Positions 25,336 to 33,052 of a DNA stretch of 64,000 bases are shown one piece after another. The translations under genes and the position numbers were made by a program. Origin of the DNA: Streptomyces sp. NBC_00285. GTDB taxonomy: Bacteria; Actinomycetota; Actinomycetes; Streptomycetales; Streptomycetaceae. Each line of letters opens with the position of its first letter. Position 1 is the stretch's first letter. Below the pieces are notes generated by a model. It saw nothing but the letters and a program-made list of their open reading frames with translations, ran no database searches and was not told where the DNA came from. The stretch spans positions 6,076,001 to 6,140,000 of the forward strand of contig NZ_CP108055.1 in NCBI RefSeq assembly GCF_036174265.1, given 5' to 3'.

Positions 25336-25845
25336 TTAACCACCCTCGCCGCGCTGGCGGCTCGGCAAGGGTGGCTTGAACGGCTGAGCCTCATCAGCGC
25401 TCCAGCCGTGTTCGCGAACTTCGGTACCCCCCAAGGGCCCCCCGTTCGCGTCCTCGCCGGGGCGGGGGCCGCCCCGCCCAGGCAAGTCCGTGTCCGACTC
25501 GGTGACCGCCAGCTCATGCAGAGCGCCGGCGACGCGTCGGAGTGTCCCGGGGTCGTTGCGCGCCACCGTTCCGCCCTCAGACACAAGCTGAGTGGCCTCC
25601 GTGATCGCTTCGGCGTCCCGCCGGGCGCGCTGGGTGGCGCGCTGGGCGAGCGTCAGTTGCGCTGCCCTGGCCTGTTCCAGCAGATCGACCAACTCGGCGG
25701 AGCTGAAGCGCACCTCCACCTCGGCCTCAGTGATGCCGTCGACCGGAGTCAAGTACCGCCCCTGCACCATCAGTTGGAGGGGCAGGTCACGCAACTCGTC
25801 GTCTTGCAGGGCTTGTTCAGCCAGAGGTACGAGTCGGAAGGGCAT
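25336..25845 (-). CDS. unknown protein coupled to the RsbW-like ATPase
   Basis: A 169-residue protein from ATG 25845, which overlaps the stop of the ATPase gene (coupled translation). It begins MPFRLVPLAEQALQDDELRDLP and contains an Ala/Arg-rich helical middle (ARAAQLTLAQRATQRARRDAEAI). Coupling suggests that it works with the ATPase. No domain recognised. Confidence 0.6.
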   Translation of the reverse strand: MPFRLVPLAEQALQDDELRDLPLQLMVQGRYLTPVDGITEAEVEVRFSSAELVDLLEQARAAQLTLAQRATQRARRDAEAITEATQLVSEGGTVARNDPGTLRRVAGALHELAVTESDTDLPGRGGPRPGEDANGGPLGGTEVREHGWSADEAQPFKPPLPSRQRGEGG

Positions 25846-26249
25846 CACGTCCACCCCTTCGGCTGGAAGCACACGCACTTTCCGCCACGGGTCGCGTCTT
25901 CCTCGACCGTGTAGCCCGGGGCGAGCATCTCCAGCAGCTCAAGACCCCGGCCTCCTTCCGACGTCAGCGCGTGCTCCCGGTGACGGGGCAGCACCGGTGA
26001 TGCGTCCCAGACCGAGATCCACAGATCCGACTTAATGACCACGGTGTACTCGGTGCCCGCGCCGTGCAGGACGGCGTTGGTGACAACCTCGCTGATCAGT
26101 AGTGCACATGCGTCTAACAGGTCTTCAGTGGCACCCAGTTCCGTGTAAATTCCTGTAGTCCAACTACGCGCCGTGGGGACGGTGTCGGCCTCGCGGTCGA
26201 AAGTTCTCGTCGCTTGGATCTGGCTCGGGACTTGATCGGTCAAGCTCAT
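25845..26249 (-). CDS. RsbW/SpoIIAB-like ATPase (GHKL anti-sigma-type)
   Basis: A 134-residue GHKL ATPase. The N-box is LISEVVTNAVLHG (residues 51-63), the G1 Asp is in SVWDAS (82), and the G2 motif is EGGRGLELL (98-106). Such proteins bind anti-anti-sigma (STAS) partners and sigma factors, or act as kinases. It is divergent from the DUF5753 HTH gene across a decamer-repeat operator, the arrangement of whiJ/abaA-type cassettes of Streptomyces. A STAS protein with the conserved Ser is also on this prophage (34804-35190). Partner is not shown. Confidence 0.8.
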   Translation of the reverse strand: MSLTDQVPSQIQATRTFDREADTVPTARSWTTGIYTELGATEDLLDACALLISEVVTNAVLHGAGTEYTVVIKSDLWISVWDASPVLPRHREHALTSEGGRGLELLEMLAPGYTVEEDATRGGKCVCFQPKGWT

Positions 26250-26335
26250 GGCAGCCTCCAGCGCGGCTGCGGCCAGCCACGCAGAACGATCACACACCGC
26301 GACGTGGCCCGTCCGGTGCGTAAGGACGAGTGTGG

Positions 26336-26359
26336 TGCGTACGCAACTGCGTACGCAAC
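26336..26359. promoter_or_regulatory. decamer-repeat operator (cluster 1)
   Basis: TGCGTACGCA twice, joined by AC and followed by AC, in the divergent promoter region of the RsbW-like ATPase and the HTH regulator. The decamer is a perfect palindrome and the 12-bp period would place two dimers on nearly the same DNA face. Confidence 0.75.
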
Positions 26360-26452
26360 CCCACCGCCGGAATTACCCCCAGAAGTGCCGTCCACATGGC
26401 GTCACGCGCTACGCTCTGGGCAAAGACCACGGCCGGAGAGGGGAGGATGATC

Positions 26453-27337
26453 ATGGCGCTCAACCCAGTCGCGAATTCAGCGCGGGAGCGCTTCGGCGCT
26501 GCGCTACAGGAGGTCCGCCTTGCCGCCCGGGTAAACGGCACCCCGGTGAAGCAGGTCCAGGTGGCCCGTGCGCTGGGGCACAAGTCCTACCACCGGTACT
26601 CGCGCATCGAGCGGGGCGAGACGTGGCCCAAGGACAAAGAGTGGGCTGTCATCTGCGATTTTCTGGAGATGGACGACGTCACTCGCGTGCGTCTGGAGAC
26701 CATGCGGTCCGAGGGCCTGGCCATCGTCGAGAGCGCATGGTGGAACGAGTTCGCGGACGAAACAGACCCCAGCCTCATCCAGTTCGTGACCAACGAGCAG
26801 ATCGCCAACAAGATCATCACATGCGCCGGCAGCATCATCCCGGGGCTGTTCCAGACCCCCGACTACGGCCGCACACTCACCAGCTACCTCGGCAAATCCA
26901 CGATGACGCAACGGGTCGTGGAGCGGTCAGTCGAGCTGCGGCAGAACCGACGCAAGGTCTTCGAGCGACCGAACCCGCCGACCGTGGAAGCCATCATCGG
27001 AGAGGGCGCTCTCCATCAACGAGTCGGCGGAGCCTTGGTCATGGCACGCCAGCTCGACGCGCTGGTTGAGGACGCCAAGAAGCGCGGTGTCATCTTCCGC
27101 GTCATTCCGTTCGAGGCCAATGCTGCCCTTGCGTACCCCTTCCACCTGTTCGAGTTCGGAGAAGGGGAAAAACCCATCGCGGCGTTTGACGTCATGACGG
27201 GCATGGCCATCAAAGACACGCCCAAGGATGTCCGTGGGCTGCGGGACTTCATCGGGGACCTGAAGGACTTGTCCCTGTCTCCGGAAAAGTCCTTGGACCG
27301 TATCGGGAAGGTCAGAAAAGAGATGTCGAGTGACTGA
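26453..27337 (+). CDS. XRE-type HTH regulator with DUF5753 C-terminus (WhiJ/Scr1-like)
   Basis: About 294 residues; ATG 26453 has GGGGAGG seven bases upstream (26447 is an alternative). The N-terminus is an HTH_XRE (FGAALQEVRLAARVNG...YSRIERGETWP), the rest is DUF5753: WWNEFADETDPSLIQFV, IPGLFQTPDYGR, VMARQLDALVEDAKKRGVIFRVIPF. In Streptomyces such regulators pair with DUF397 proteins and RsbW-like ATPases and affect sporulation or antibiotic production. All three are here, so this is a complete cassette on a phage. It probably binds the decamer sites, which is inferred. Confidence 0.85.
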   Translation: MALNPVANSARERFGAALQEVRLAARVNGTPVKQVQVARALGHKSYHRYSRIERGETWPKDKEWAVICDFLEMDDVTRVRLETMRSEGLAIVESAWWNEFADETDPSLIQFVTNEQIANKIITCAGSIIPGLFQTPDYGRTLTSYLGKSTMTQRVVERSVELRQNRRKVFERPNPPTVEAIIGEGALHQRVGGALVMARQLDALVEDAKKRGVIFRVIPFEANAALAYPFHLFEFGEGEKPIAAFDVMTGMAIKDTPKDVRGLRDFIGDLKDLSLSPEKSLDRIGKVRKEMSSD

Positions 27338-27596
27338 AGAAGCCCGCACCGCCAAGATGGCCACGCTGGAGGAGCTGCTGGCCATCGACCCGACCACGCT
27401 CACGTTCGACAAGTCCTACGAGTCCGCTGGCGGTTCCGGTGACTGCCTTGAGGTCGCCAAGGTCCCGGGCAAGGGCTACCTGCTGCGCCACTCGATCCTC
27501 ACGGATCATGTGATCCCGCTGACTGAAGGCGAGTACGTCGCTTACTGCAAGGGAATCCAGGCCAGCCAGGAGAGCATCGTCGCCAGCGGCCTGTAA
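27330..27596 (+). CDS. DUF397 protein
   Basis: An 88-residue protein starting at GTG 27330, overlapping the HTH gene stop by 8 bp (coupled). The core FDKSYESAGGSGDCLEVAKVPGKGYLLRHSI matches the DUF397 pattern (SSYSGG-x-NCVEVA). DUF397 proteins are the small partners of DUF5753 regulators, usually proposed as antitoxin-like or inhibitory partners. A strong terminator follows. Confidence 0.8.
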   Translation: MTEEARTAKMATLEELLAIDPTTLTFDKSYESAGGSGDCLEVAKVPGKGYLLRHSILTDHVIPLTEGEYVAYCKGIQASQESIVASGL

Positions 27597-27613
27597 GCCC
27601 AGCGCCCACGGCA

Positions 27614-27653
27614 AAGGCCCGCTCACCCCGTTCAGGTCGGGGAGGGCGGGCCT
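27614..27653. terminator. terminator after the HTH/DUF397 operon
   Basis: AAGGCCCGC...CCCCG pairs with CGGGG...GCGGGCCTT, then TCGTCAT. It ends the rightward operon and can also serve the leftward genes coming from the right. Confidence 0.7.
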
Positions 27654-27666
27654 TCGTCATGCCGGC

Positions 27667-27732
27667 CTAGAGGCCGAGGAAAAGGCCGAGCTGGACGGTG
27701 AGGGAGACGAACAGGTCGAGGCTGCTGGACAT
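27667..27732 (-). CDS. 21-residue hydrophobic peptide
   Basis: MSSSLDLFVSLTVQLGLFLGL, from ATG 27732 with CCGGAGG upstream. Amphipathic or membrane-active character. It follows the gene at 27746 on the same strand. Could be a small membrane peptide or toxin-like product; the ribosome site is the main evidence. Confidence 0.35.
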   Translation of the reverse strand: MSSSLDLFVSLTVQLGLFLGL

Positions 27733-27745
27733 GGGGACCTCCGGG

Positions 27746-28048
27746 TCAGTACGTGGGCATGGAGAAGATGCTGCTGCGGCCGTTGGTGGTCGACGGGGCG
27801 CCCGTGGGGGCGGCGCCGAGGCCGAGCTGTGGGCGGGTCGGCCGGCCGCGCACGGGTGCGGTGCCCGGCTGCGCGGTCAGGCGCGGCAGGGACGCGGCCT
27901 GGAGCGCTGGCGTAGCGCCGGGTCGGGGGTCGGGCAGCTCTGTGGGCCAGCCGGCCGCGAGGGAGCTGCGAGGGCCGCCTGTAGGAGTGCCGGGGAGCAC
28001 CTCCTGGAATGCCTGCCAGGACGGGTTTGGCCGCCGGACGAGGGGCAT
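27746..28048 (-). CDS. unknown Pro/Gly/Arg-rich protein
   Basis: A 100-residue, likely disordered protein from ATG 28048 (GAAGAGGTG upstream): MPLVRRPNPSWQAFQEVLPG, then Pro/Ala/Arg-rich sequence, ending STTNGRSSIFSMPTY. No family recognised. It sits below a strong terminator, so it has its own promoter. Confidence 0.5.
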   Translation of the reverse strand: MPLVRRPNPSWQAFQEVLPGTPTGGPRSSLAAGWPTELPDPRPGATPALQAASLPRLTAQPGTAPVRGRPTRPQLGLGAAPTGAPSTTNGRSSIFSMPTY

Positions 28049-28126
28049 GACGGTCACCTCTTCTCGGATGGGGCGTAATCCACGGTGGCGGGCGGAAAAT
28101 TGTGCGCGGTAATCGTGGGCAGGGGT

Positions 28127-28168
28127 GAGGCCCGCGACCTGGCTCGGGGAAATCAGGTCGCGGGCCTC
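28127..28168 (-). terminator. 15-bp perfect hairpin terminator
   Basis: GAGGCCCGCGACCTG and CAGGTCGCGGGCCTC around a 12-nt loop, directly after the leftward group that ends with the 28183-28512 gene. Confidence 0.7.
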
Positions 28169-28182
28169 TGTTCGTGGGCCGG

Positions 28183-28512
28183 TCAGGGGTTTCCGTATTC
28201 CGGCTTCGCGTAGGTCATTTTCGGGATCAGCAGGTTGAGCGCCTGAGCGCGCATGTACTTCTCTTCCGTGGTGTGGCCGTCCCACGGGTAGTCCTCGACG
28301 GTCGGCACCTTGAGGCCGTCGAAGCAGTCCTTGTCATCGGGGTGGATGTGCCACGACATCTGGCCCTTGGGCGTCTCGATGTACAGGACCGGGTACTCCG
28401 GGGCCTGGAGGTCGGTGTGGGAGAACACTCCGCCGAACATTCCGACGTAGCCGCCCAGGAGGTAGGCGCGTTGGCGGTAGAGCGTCATCCCGGATTCCAG
28501 CTCACTGTGCAC
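28183..28512 (-). CDS. unknown protein
   Basis: A 109-residue protein starting at GTG 28512, overlapping the upstream gene's stop by 11 bp. Segments: YRQRAYLLGGYVGMFGGVFSH, YPVLYIETPKGQMSWHIHPDDKDCF (His/Asp-rich), then KYMRAQALNLLIPKMTY. Similar small proteins occur in actinophages; function unknown. Last gene of the leftward operon 30413-28183 or a sub-operon. Confidence 0.6.
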   Translation of the reverse strand: MHSELESGMTLYRQRAYLLGGYVGMFGGVFSHTDLQAPEYPVLYIETPKGQMSWHIHPDDKDCFDGLKVPTVEDYPWDGHTTEEKYMRAQALNLLIPKMTYAKPEYGNP

Positions 28513-28672
28513 GGCGCACCGCCACGAGGGGCACGGGGAGCACCTGGCCGTCGCGCGTGGTCTCCCACCCCATGCGCAGGACCATTTCGACGTTCCGGGT
28601 GTGGTTCAGGAGGAGGCCAGCCACGACGGTTCGGGTCGGGCCGGCCAGGCGTACGGGCGTCAATTCAGTCAT
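28502..28672 (-). CDS. unknown small protein
   Basis: A 56-residue protein, MTELTPVRLAGPTRTVVAG..., with a central helical segment (LLLNHTRNVEMVLRMGWETT). It is coupled to the following gene. No homologue known to me; the composition is gene-like. Confidence 0.5.
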   Translation of the reverse strand: MTELTPVRLAGPTRTVVAGLLLNHTRNVEMVLRMGWETTRDGQVLPVPLVAVRRAQ

Positions 28673-28712
28673 CAGGGTGGCCCTTTCTGATCTGGGTTGA
28701 CGCCTATATTCA

Positions 28713-29075
28713 CTACGCGGTGGAAACTGTTGTCAGCGACACGGACGGCCGACCGAGTGAAACGACTCCGCCCCCTACGCCGAAGCGCATTTCCCGGTGA
28801 ATCTCGGCGACCGTGAAACTGTTTCTGTCTCGCTCGAATGGCGGCATGTACATCCCGTAGAAGCAGTCCCGGTCCTTGTCGTAGCCCATGCGGACGAGGC
28901 CGGCCGGCCAGCGGTAGGGGACCTCCCAGCGCTGCCAGTGGGTCGACACGAACCCGACCAGGTGCAGCTCCTGCATGGCGGCCTGGAGCCGCTGGTGGGG
29001 CACCATCGGCTCGACGACGGCCCAGCCGTGGTCCTCGGGTTCGAAATCGCGGGGGAAGGCGAGCAGCCCGAACAT
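28713..29075 (-). CDS. unknown protein
   Basis: A 120-residue protein from ATG 29075, which overlaps the previous stop (TGATG) and has CAGGAG upstream. Trp/Phe-rich: FVSTHWQRWEVPYRWPAGLVRMGYDKDRDCFYGMY. Small compact domain of unknown role, typical of phage accessory genes. The start chosen trims an open stretch with no coding bias. Confidence 0.6.
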   Translation of the reverse strand: MFGLLAFPRDFEPEDHGWAVVEPMVPHQRLQAAMQELHLVGFVSTHWQRWEVPYRWPAGLVRMGYDKDRDCFYGMYMPPFERDRNSFTVAEIHREMRFGVGGGVVSLGRPSVSLTTVSTA

Positions 29076-29497
29076 CACAGGCTCCTGGGGGCGAACGTGA
29101 GGCAGGCGGCGATGCCGAGCTGCACGGCGAGCCGTCGGCGCTTTGCCTCCCTCGTTCTGCGGCCGGTCTCGTCGAGAGTCTTCTCCAGGGCGTGTACGAG
29201 GTCGGCCCGGACGCCCAGGGCTTCGCCGTCGGTGTAGACGTGGCTGTCGAGCCGGTCGGCTTCCGTGTTCGCCAGGTGCAGCAGGGGAACGCCGGCAGAG
29301 GTCGGCCCGACCGTCCGTACGTCGGCGTGCTCGCACTCGACGCAGCAGCACACCAGGGAGCGGAACTCGTCCACGCCTCGGCACATGGTGTGGTGTCCGA
29401 GGGCACAGGCGGTGGAGAGGTAGAGCACCTCCATCAGGCCGTGCAGCAGCTTGGCGGCCTCGCTGAGAGGCATGTCGATGTCGGTGGCTTCAGGCAC
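29075..29497 (-). CDS. unknown Cys/His-containing helical protein
   Basis: A 140-residue protein from GTG 29497 behind GGAGATGGG. Its middle has ACALGHHTMCRGVDEFRSLVCCCVECEHADV, with six Cys and two adjacent His (plus a further His) that could bind zinc; flanks are helical (EAAKLLHGLMEVLYLS). It overlaps the preceding gene by 8 bp and the following by 1 codon. No known family. Confidence 0.6.
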   Translation of the reverse strand: MPEATDIDMPLSEAAKLLHGLMEVLYLSTACALGHHTMCRGVDEFRSLVCCCVECEHADVRTVGPTSAGVPLLHLANTEADRLDSHVYTDGEALGVRADLVHALEKTLDETGRRTREAKRRRLAVQLGIAACLTFAPRSL

Positions 29498-29738
29498 GGC
29501 CCATCTCCTCCTGCTTGGGGGCGAGTTCCCAGGACTCGACCATCTGGCGGCCCGCGTCGGTGACGCTGAAGAAGGCGTCGCCTTCCCGCTTGGCGCTGAC
29601 GGCGCACTGCTCGCGGACAAGGGCTTGGAGCGCAGCGAAGACGCGACCGGATTGGATTCCTGTGGCGTCCGCGATCTGAAGGACAGTGCACTCCCCGTGG
29701 GCGGACAGTGCGCGCAGCGCCTGCATTTTCTCGGTCAT
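29490..29738 (-). CDS. winged-helix transcription regulator
   Basis: An 82-residue winged-helix domain: MQALRALSAHGECTVLQIADATGIQSGRVFAALQALVREQCAVSAKREGDAFFSVTDAGR. The helix-turn-helix (QIADATGIQSGRVFAALQALV) and the wing (GDAFFSVTDAGR) are those of PadR/MarR-like or IclR-type DNA-binding domains. It is first in its coupled group. Possible early regulator of the prophage. Its target is unknown. Confidence 0.7.
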   Translation of the reverse strand: MTEKMQALRALSAHGECTVLQIADATGIQSGRVFAALQALVREQCAVSAKREGDAFFSVTDAGRQMVESWELAPKQEEMGRA

Positions 29739-29779
29739 GACACCTCATTCGCTCGTGCTGCTGGGTGTGCATAAGCGGA

Positions 29780-29813
29780 GAGCCCCCTGCCGGGATCAGG
29801 CAACAGGGGGCTC
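29780..29813. terminator. hairpin terminator
   Basis: GAGCCCCCTG and CAGGGGGCTC around a 14-nt loop, in the gap before the wHTH gene's group. Confidence 0.65.
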
Positions 29814-29912
29814 CCGTGCACAGACGTCTGATGGGAAAACCGGCCGACGAGGTAGGGCCGACTACCCAAACAGATACCGTACAGAGACATAAACGGGGGG
29901 TCCCCAATTTGG

Positions 29913-30413
29913 TTACGGATCTGTTGGGTGCTCACTCTGATGGCATAGCGCCGAGCGAAGGTCTTCAAGCATCGCGGGGACGATGTCGCACACCTGCACG
30001 GCAGGCTCGTCGGCATTGTGCTGGTGTGCCCAGGAGGCACAGAGCATGCGGGCGATATCGGCCGCGACATGCCGTGACCTGCGGATAGGCCGTGCCGTCA
30101 GGCCAAGGCCCTGACGGCGGTAGCGGACCCGTCGGACCCACGCCGCGCCAAAGTCCGGGTCACGCCGGCGGAGTTGGTCGACGACCCGGTAGGAACTGTG
30201 GGTCTCCACCCCGAACACACTGGGGAAGAAGACTTCTTCGGTGACGGTGAAGGCCAGTCGGCCGAGGCTGGCGGAAAGGTCGAAGGGGTGAGATTCCAGG
30301 AGCCGTTGGTTGGTCCTGTCGTTGTTGACGAAGAACTGGACGTAGGCACACCCGAGTAGGCGCCAGTCGGTCCCGACACTCGTTGCTTCCGGCATGTTGC
30401 GCATCGTAGCCAT
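29913..30413 (-). CDS. unknown protein
   Basis: A 166-residue protein with an N-terminal TSVGTDWRLLGCAYVQFFVNND and helical C-terminus (ADIARMLCASWAHQHNADEPAVQVCDIVPAMLEDL). It is divergent from the zinc-ribbon gene at 30426 with only 12 bp between starts, so promoters overlap the coding ends or the transcripts are leaderless. Function unknown. Confidence 0.55.
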   Translation of the reverse strand: MATMRNMPEATSVGTDWRLLGCAYVQFFVNNDRTNQRLLESHPFDLSASLGRLAFTVTEEVFFPSVFGVETHSSYRVVDQLRRRDPDFGAAWVRRVRYRRQGLGLTARPIRRSRHVAADIARMLCASWAHQHNADEPAVQVCDIVPAMLEDLRSALCHQSEHPTDP

Positions 30414-30425
30414 TACTGTCCCCGT

Positions 30426-30779
30426 ATGAATTCAAGGCGCGAACGCCGGACTGTGTGTCCCGAGTGCAACAATGAAATGGGTGCCACCCAAATGGCGTAT
30501 GGGTACTGCGGGGAATGCCGCGACTTCTACGCCGCGCAGGCGGACTTCGACGAGGCCCCGGACGCGTTCACGCCGCCGCGCATCATGGGCGGGGGGTGGA
30601 TGCGCTGCTGCGGCGCATCCTTGCGGGCCTGGGCCGTGTACCAACCGGCACCCTGGACGGCCGGCGAGAGCGTGCCCTGCGTGTACCAGCTCAGGAACGA
30701 GCTGCACGGGATGCGTCTGTGCCCCTGCGGTTACTGGCACTGGGCGAAGGCGACCTGCGACGAGAAGCCGCCGGCATGA
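30426..30779 (+). CDS. zinc-ribbon protein
   Basis: A 117-residue protein with two Cys pairs at the start (CPECNNEMGATQMAYGYCGEC), a CC pair (WMRCCGAS), and CPCGYWHW at the end. Likely one or two zinc ribbons; small phage zinc proteins often bind nucleic acid or host RNA polymerase. No family named. Confidence 0.6.
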   Translation: MNSRRERRTVCPECNNEMGATQMAYGYCGECRDFYAAQADFDEAPDAFTPPRIMGGGWMRCCGASLRAWAVYQPAPWTAGESVPCVYQLRNELHGMRLCPCGYWHWAKATCDEKPPA

Positions 30780-31021
30780 GCGGGCCCACCGCGTGCCGCT
30801 GCATCGTCGAGGCCCTGGCCGTCCTCGCCGTGGACCCCGAGACCCGGCCGGGGAGCTGCTGCGTCTGCCCGACCCACGCGCAGCTCGTCGTGTGGGACGG
30901 GGCCCGATGGCGCTGGAGTAACCAGCCGGCCGACATCGAGACCGCGCTCCCTCGAACGGCGGATGGCCGAATTGTCGGCGCATGCCAGACTGACCCACGG
31001 ATTGAGGAAGTCCACGCATGA
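30776..31021 (+). CDS. unknown small Cys-containing protein
   Basis: An 81-residue protein whose ATG overlaps the previous TGA (ATGA). It has ACRCIVEAL, GSCCVCPTHAQLV and WDGARWRWS. Coupled to the zinc-ribbon gene; likely zinc-binding as well. Followed by a strong terminator. Confidence 0.55.
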   Translation: MSGPTACRCIVEALAVLAVDPETRPGSCCVCPTHAQLVVWDGARWRWSNQPADIETALPRTADGRIVGACQTDPRIEEVHA

Positions 31022-31059
31022 GAATGCCGCACTCCAGAGTCCCGGGGTGCGGCATTCTC
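31020..31059. terminator. bidirectional hairpin terminator
   Basis: GAGAATGCCGCA and TGCGGCATTCTC around a 16-nt loop, between convergent genes ending at 31021 and 31063. Confidence 0.75.
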
Positions 31060-31062
31060 GCG

Positions 31063-31395
31063 TCACGTCCTTCCGAGAACATCGGGGAATATCTCCACTT
31101 CCCATGAGCCATCCGGCATCCGCTCGAAAATGGCGGCACAGGGGAACGCCTCGCCGTGGCCGAGAACGGCTTCGGCGCGCTCGTCGACCTCCAGAGCCCA
31201 CTGAAGACATACGCGGGGCAGGCGCCAGGGGCCGTTGTGGGCCTCGACCCACGCGAGCCCGCTGCTCTCGTCGGCGTACACCGACTTCAGCTCGGTTCTT
31301 CGACGGGTGTATCCCTCGTCGATGCGGAACTCCCGCATCGCTCGCACCTCGTTGAGCTGCCGCGTCAGGTTCACGCCGGTGAAGGGTGTCTGCAC
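31063..31395 (-). CDS. unknown protein
   Basis: A 110-residue protein (MQTPFTGVNLTRQLNEVRAM...) with a beta-rich C-terminus (AAIFERMPDGSWEVEIFPDVLG). First of three minus-strand genes with tight spacing to 32117. No motif recognised. Confidence 0.55.
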   Translation of the reverse strand: MQTPFTGVNLTRQLNEVRAMREFRIDEGYTRRRTELKSVYADESSGLAWVEAHNGPWRLPRVCLQWALEVDERAEAVLGHGEAFPCAAIFERMPDGSWEVEIFPDVLGRT

Positions 31396-31413
31396 TCTGT
31401 CTCCCTCTCGCGA

Positions 31414-31680
31414 TCAGGCGGAGATCTTCTCCACGGCCACCGTTTCGCCGACGCGGCGGAAGGCGAACGCCGCTGGCATCCGCAGCTCCCGTCTCCTGGT
31501 CTGGGCGTCCAGCTCCATGGCCCAGGGCCACAGCGTGCGGGGCAGGCCGTAGGCGTCGCCTTCTGTCGTCAGGACGTACCAGCGGCTGCCGTGCGGTTCA
31601 GGCGTGACGCCGTTGACACGCAGGACCAGGCCCTGGTCGCCGGCCGGTACCGACGGGACAAACAGCATGGGCAGGGTCAC
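31414..31680 (-). CDS. unknown protein
   Basis: An 88-residue protein from GTG 31680, which overlaps the previous gene's stop. Beta-rich (LVLRVNGVTPEPHGSRWYVLTT) with an Arg-rich end (RRRELRMPAAFAFRRVGETVAVEKIS). No family; coupled to its neighbours. Confidence 0.55.
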   Translation of the reverse strand: MTLPMLFVPSVPAGDQGLVLRVNGVTPEPHGSRWYVLTTEGDAYGLPRTLWPWAMELDAQTRRRELRMPAAFAFRRVGETVAVEKISA

Positions 31681-32117
31681 TGTCCCGGCCCCGTCCACGA
31701 GAGTTCGGCCGCCCAACCCGGTTCATTGGCCGGCTCGTTGGTGCCGACCACCACCATGGTCATGGCCTGCTTGTGCTCCTCGACCGCCTCGGCCGGATCG
31801 TCGTAGGTGACGAGCACTTCCAGGAGCGCGTTCTCCGGGGCCGGCGTGTACAGGGCCGTGCCCCACACCCGGGGCCGGAAATTCACCGTGACCCACTCAC
31901 CGGCCCGCGCGTCGGGGTCGAAGACCAGGCACAGCGTGCGCACCGTGACCATCTCACCGGTGGCCAGCTTGAGGTCGGACTTGTACAGCGTGCGCCGCTC
32001 GACGTCGGCGATGAGATGTGCCGCCTCGGACGGGGAAACGGGTTTGCCATCAGGGCCGTAAGAGAAAGGCACCCCCGAAGGTCCCAGCGCGACGGAGGCC
32101 AACTCGCTGACTGACAC
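31677..32117 (-). CDS. unknown beta-rich protein
   Basis: A 146-residue protein from GTG 32117 (AGGGAG upstream): VSVSELASVALGPSGVPFSYGPDGK, then ETRTLCLVF-like strands (VTVRTLCLVFDPDARAGEWVTVNFRPR). The real start is well inside a longer open stretch. It is first in a three-gene operon; the candidate operator at 32332 lies 215 bp upstream. Confidence 0.55.
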   Translation of the reverse strand: MSVSELASVALGPSGVPFSYGPDGKPVSPSEAAHLIADVERRTLYKSDLKLATGEMVTVRTLCLVFDPDARAGEWVTVNFRPRVWGTALYTPAPENALLEVLVTYDDPAEAVEEHKQAMTMVVVGTNEPANEPGWAAELSWTGPGQ

Positions 32118-32557
32118 TTCGAATTCTCCCTTCAAAGCGGAAGGCCCGGCACAGAGGCGGGCGCAGGCAAGGGGGGGTTTGCTGCGCGGCCTCTGTACCG
32201 GACCGGACTTGGGTGGACGACGAACCCCCGAGAGCAATGGAAGAGGCCCGGAGGCCCGTCGTGTGCACCGCAAAACCATCAACCCACAGACCGCCCCAGG
32301 AGTCACGGCAGAAAAGAAAAATTGTGAGCCTGTCACTCTAATGGGTGACGGCGGTCTTGCGGTTGAGCCAACTACCCGCTGCGCATATGCCCGCCTGCGG
32401 TGATGTCCGAGATGCTCGTTATATCCGCCCACATCGTGGGACTACCAGCGAGTACGCACACACTGAGTAACGCACACCCCGGCGGCGGGGTCCTCACCAC
32501 TGCCACCGCCAGCACCCATCCGAGGGACCCAAAGAAGTGTGGCGAAGCGACAATTTC
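32118..32557. other. 440-bp intergenic region with inverted repeats
   Basis: No convincing gene. It holds a long imperfect inverted repeat (about 32147-32196: CCGGCACAGAGGC...GCCTCTGTACCGG), a candidate repressor palindrome (32332-32349), and AT-richer DNA around 32312-32330 that could be promoter. Confidence 0.5.
32332..32349. promoter_or_regulatory. 18-bp palindrome, candidate repressor site (site 1)
   Basis: GTCACTCTAATGGGTGAC. Differs in one base from the copy at 55157. The outer arms GTCAC/GTGAC are perfect. Confidence 0.55.
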
Positions 32558-32953
32558 TCAGGAGCGAAGCACCGCTTCGACACGTTCGCACGCCTTCTTG
32601 CCCAGGAACAGGTCCAGCGCTCCCTCGTCGGCCAGGTCCATCACCTGCCGGACCGTCCCGTATCCCTCACGCGCAAGCCGTCGGGAAAGGGTGTGCCCCA
32701 CCGCGTCATGTCCCACCAGGTCCGCCACCGGCAGTCGGCACGGGGGCCTCTGGTGGCACTTTTGCTCCGGCTGCGGGAGGAAATCCTGAGCACATGCCGG
32801 ACAGAACGTCGTCATCTGACGATCGTCCCCACGAGCCGCACACCATCCGGCTTCCCGAGACCTGCCCACCACGGCCGGCGCCGTCGGTGCAACGAACCGA
32901 CCCTGCGCATCGCAGCGATAGCCGGAGCAACTCAGCTCAAGTACAACGCTCAT
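32558..32953 (-). CDS. zinc-ribbon protein with helix-hairpin-helix-like end
   Basis: A 131-residue protein. Residues about 48-58 have CPACAQDFL with nearby Cys/His (KCHQRPPC) that may bind zinc; the N-terminus also has CSGYRC. The C-terminal third (SRRLAREGYGTVRQVMDLADEGALDLFLGKKACERVEAVL) looks like an RNA polymerase alpha-CTD or HhH fold, a DNA- or RNA-polymerase-binding fold. It could be a transcription modulator. Function is inferred from fold resemblance. Confidence 0.55.
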   Translation of the reverse strand: MSVVLELSCSGYRCDAQGRFVAPTAPAVVGRSREAGWCAARGDDRQMTTFCPACAQDFLPQPEQKCHQRPPCRLPVADLVGHDAVGHTLSRRLAREGYGTVRQVMDLADEGALDLFLGKKACERVEAVLRS

Positions 32954-33052
32954 GACGGAGACGCTGCCGAACTACCCAGCGACAAACAACCAGTTCGGAA
33001 TTACTCACTGCGAAACCGGCAAAGTTGACCGCACTTACGTAACGAAACTCCG

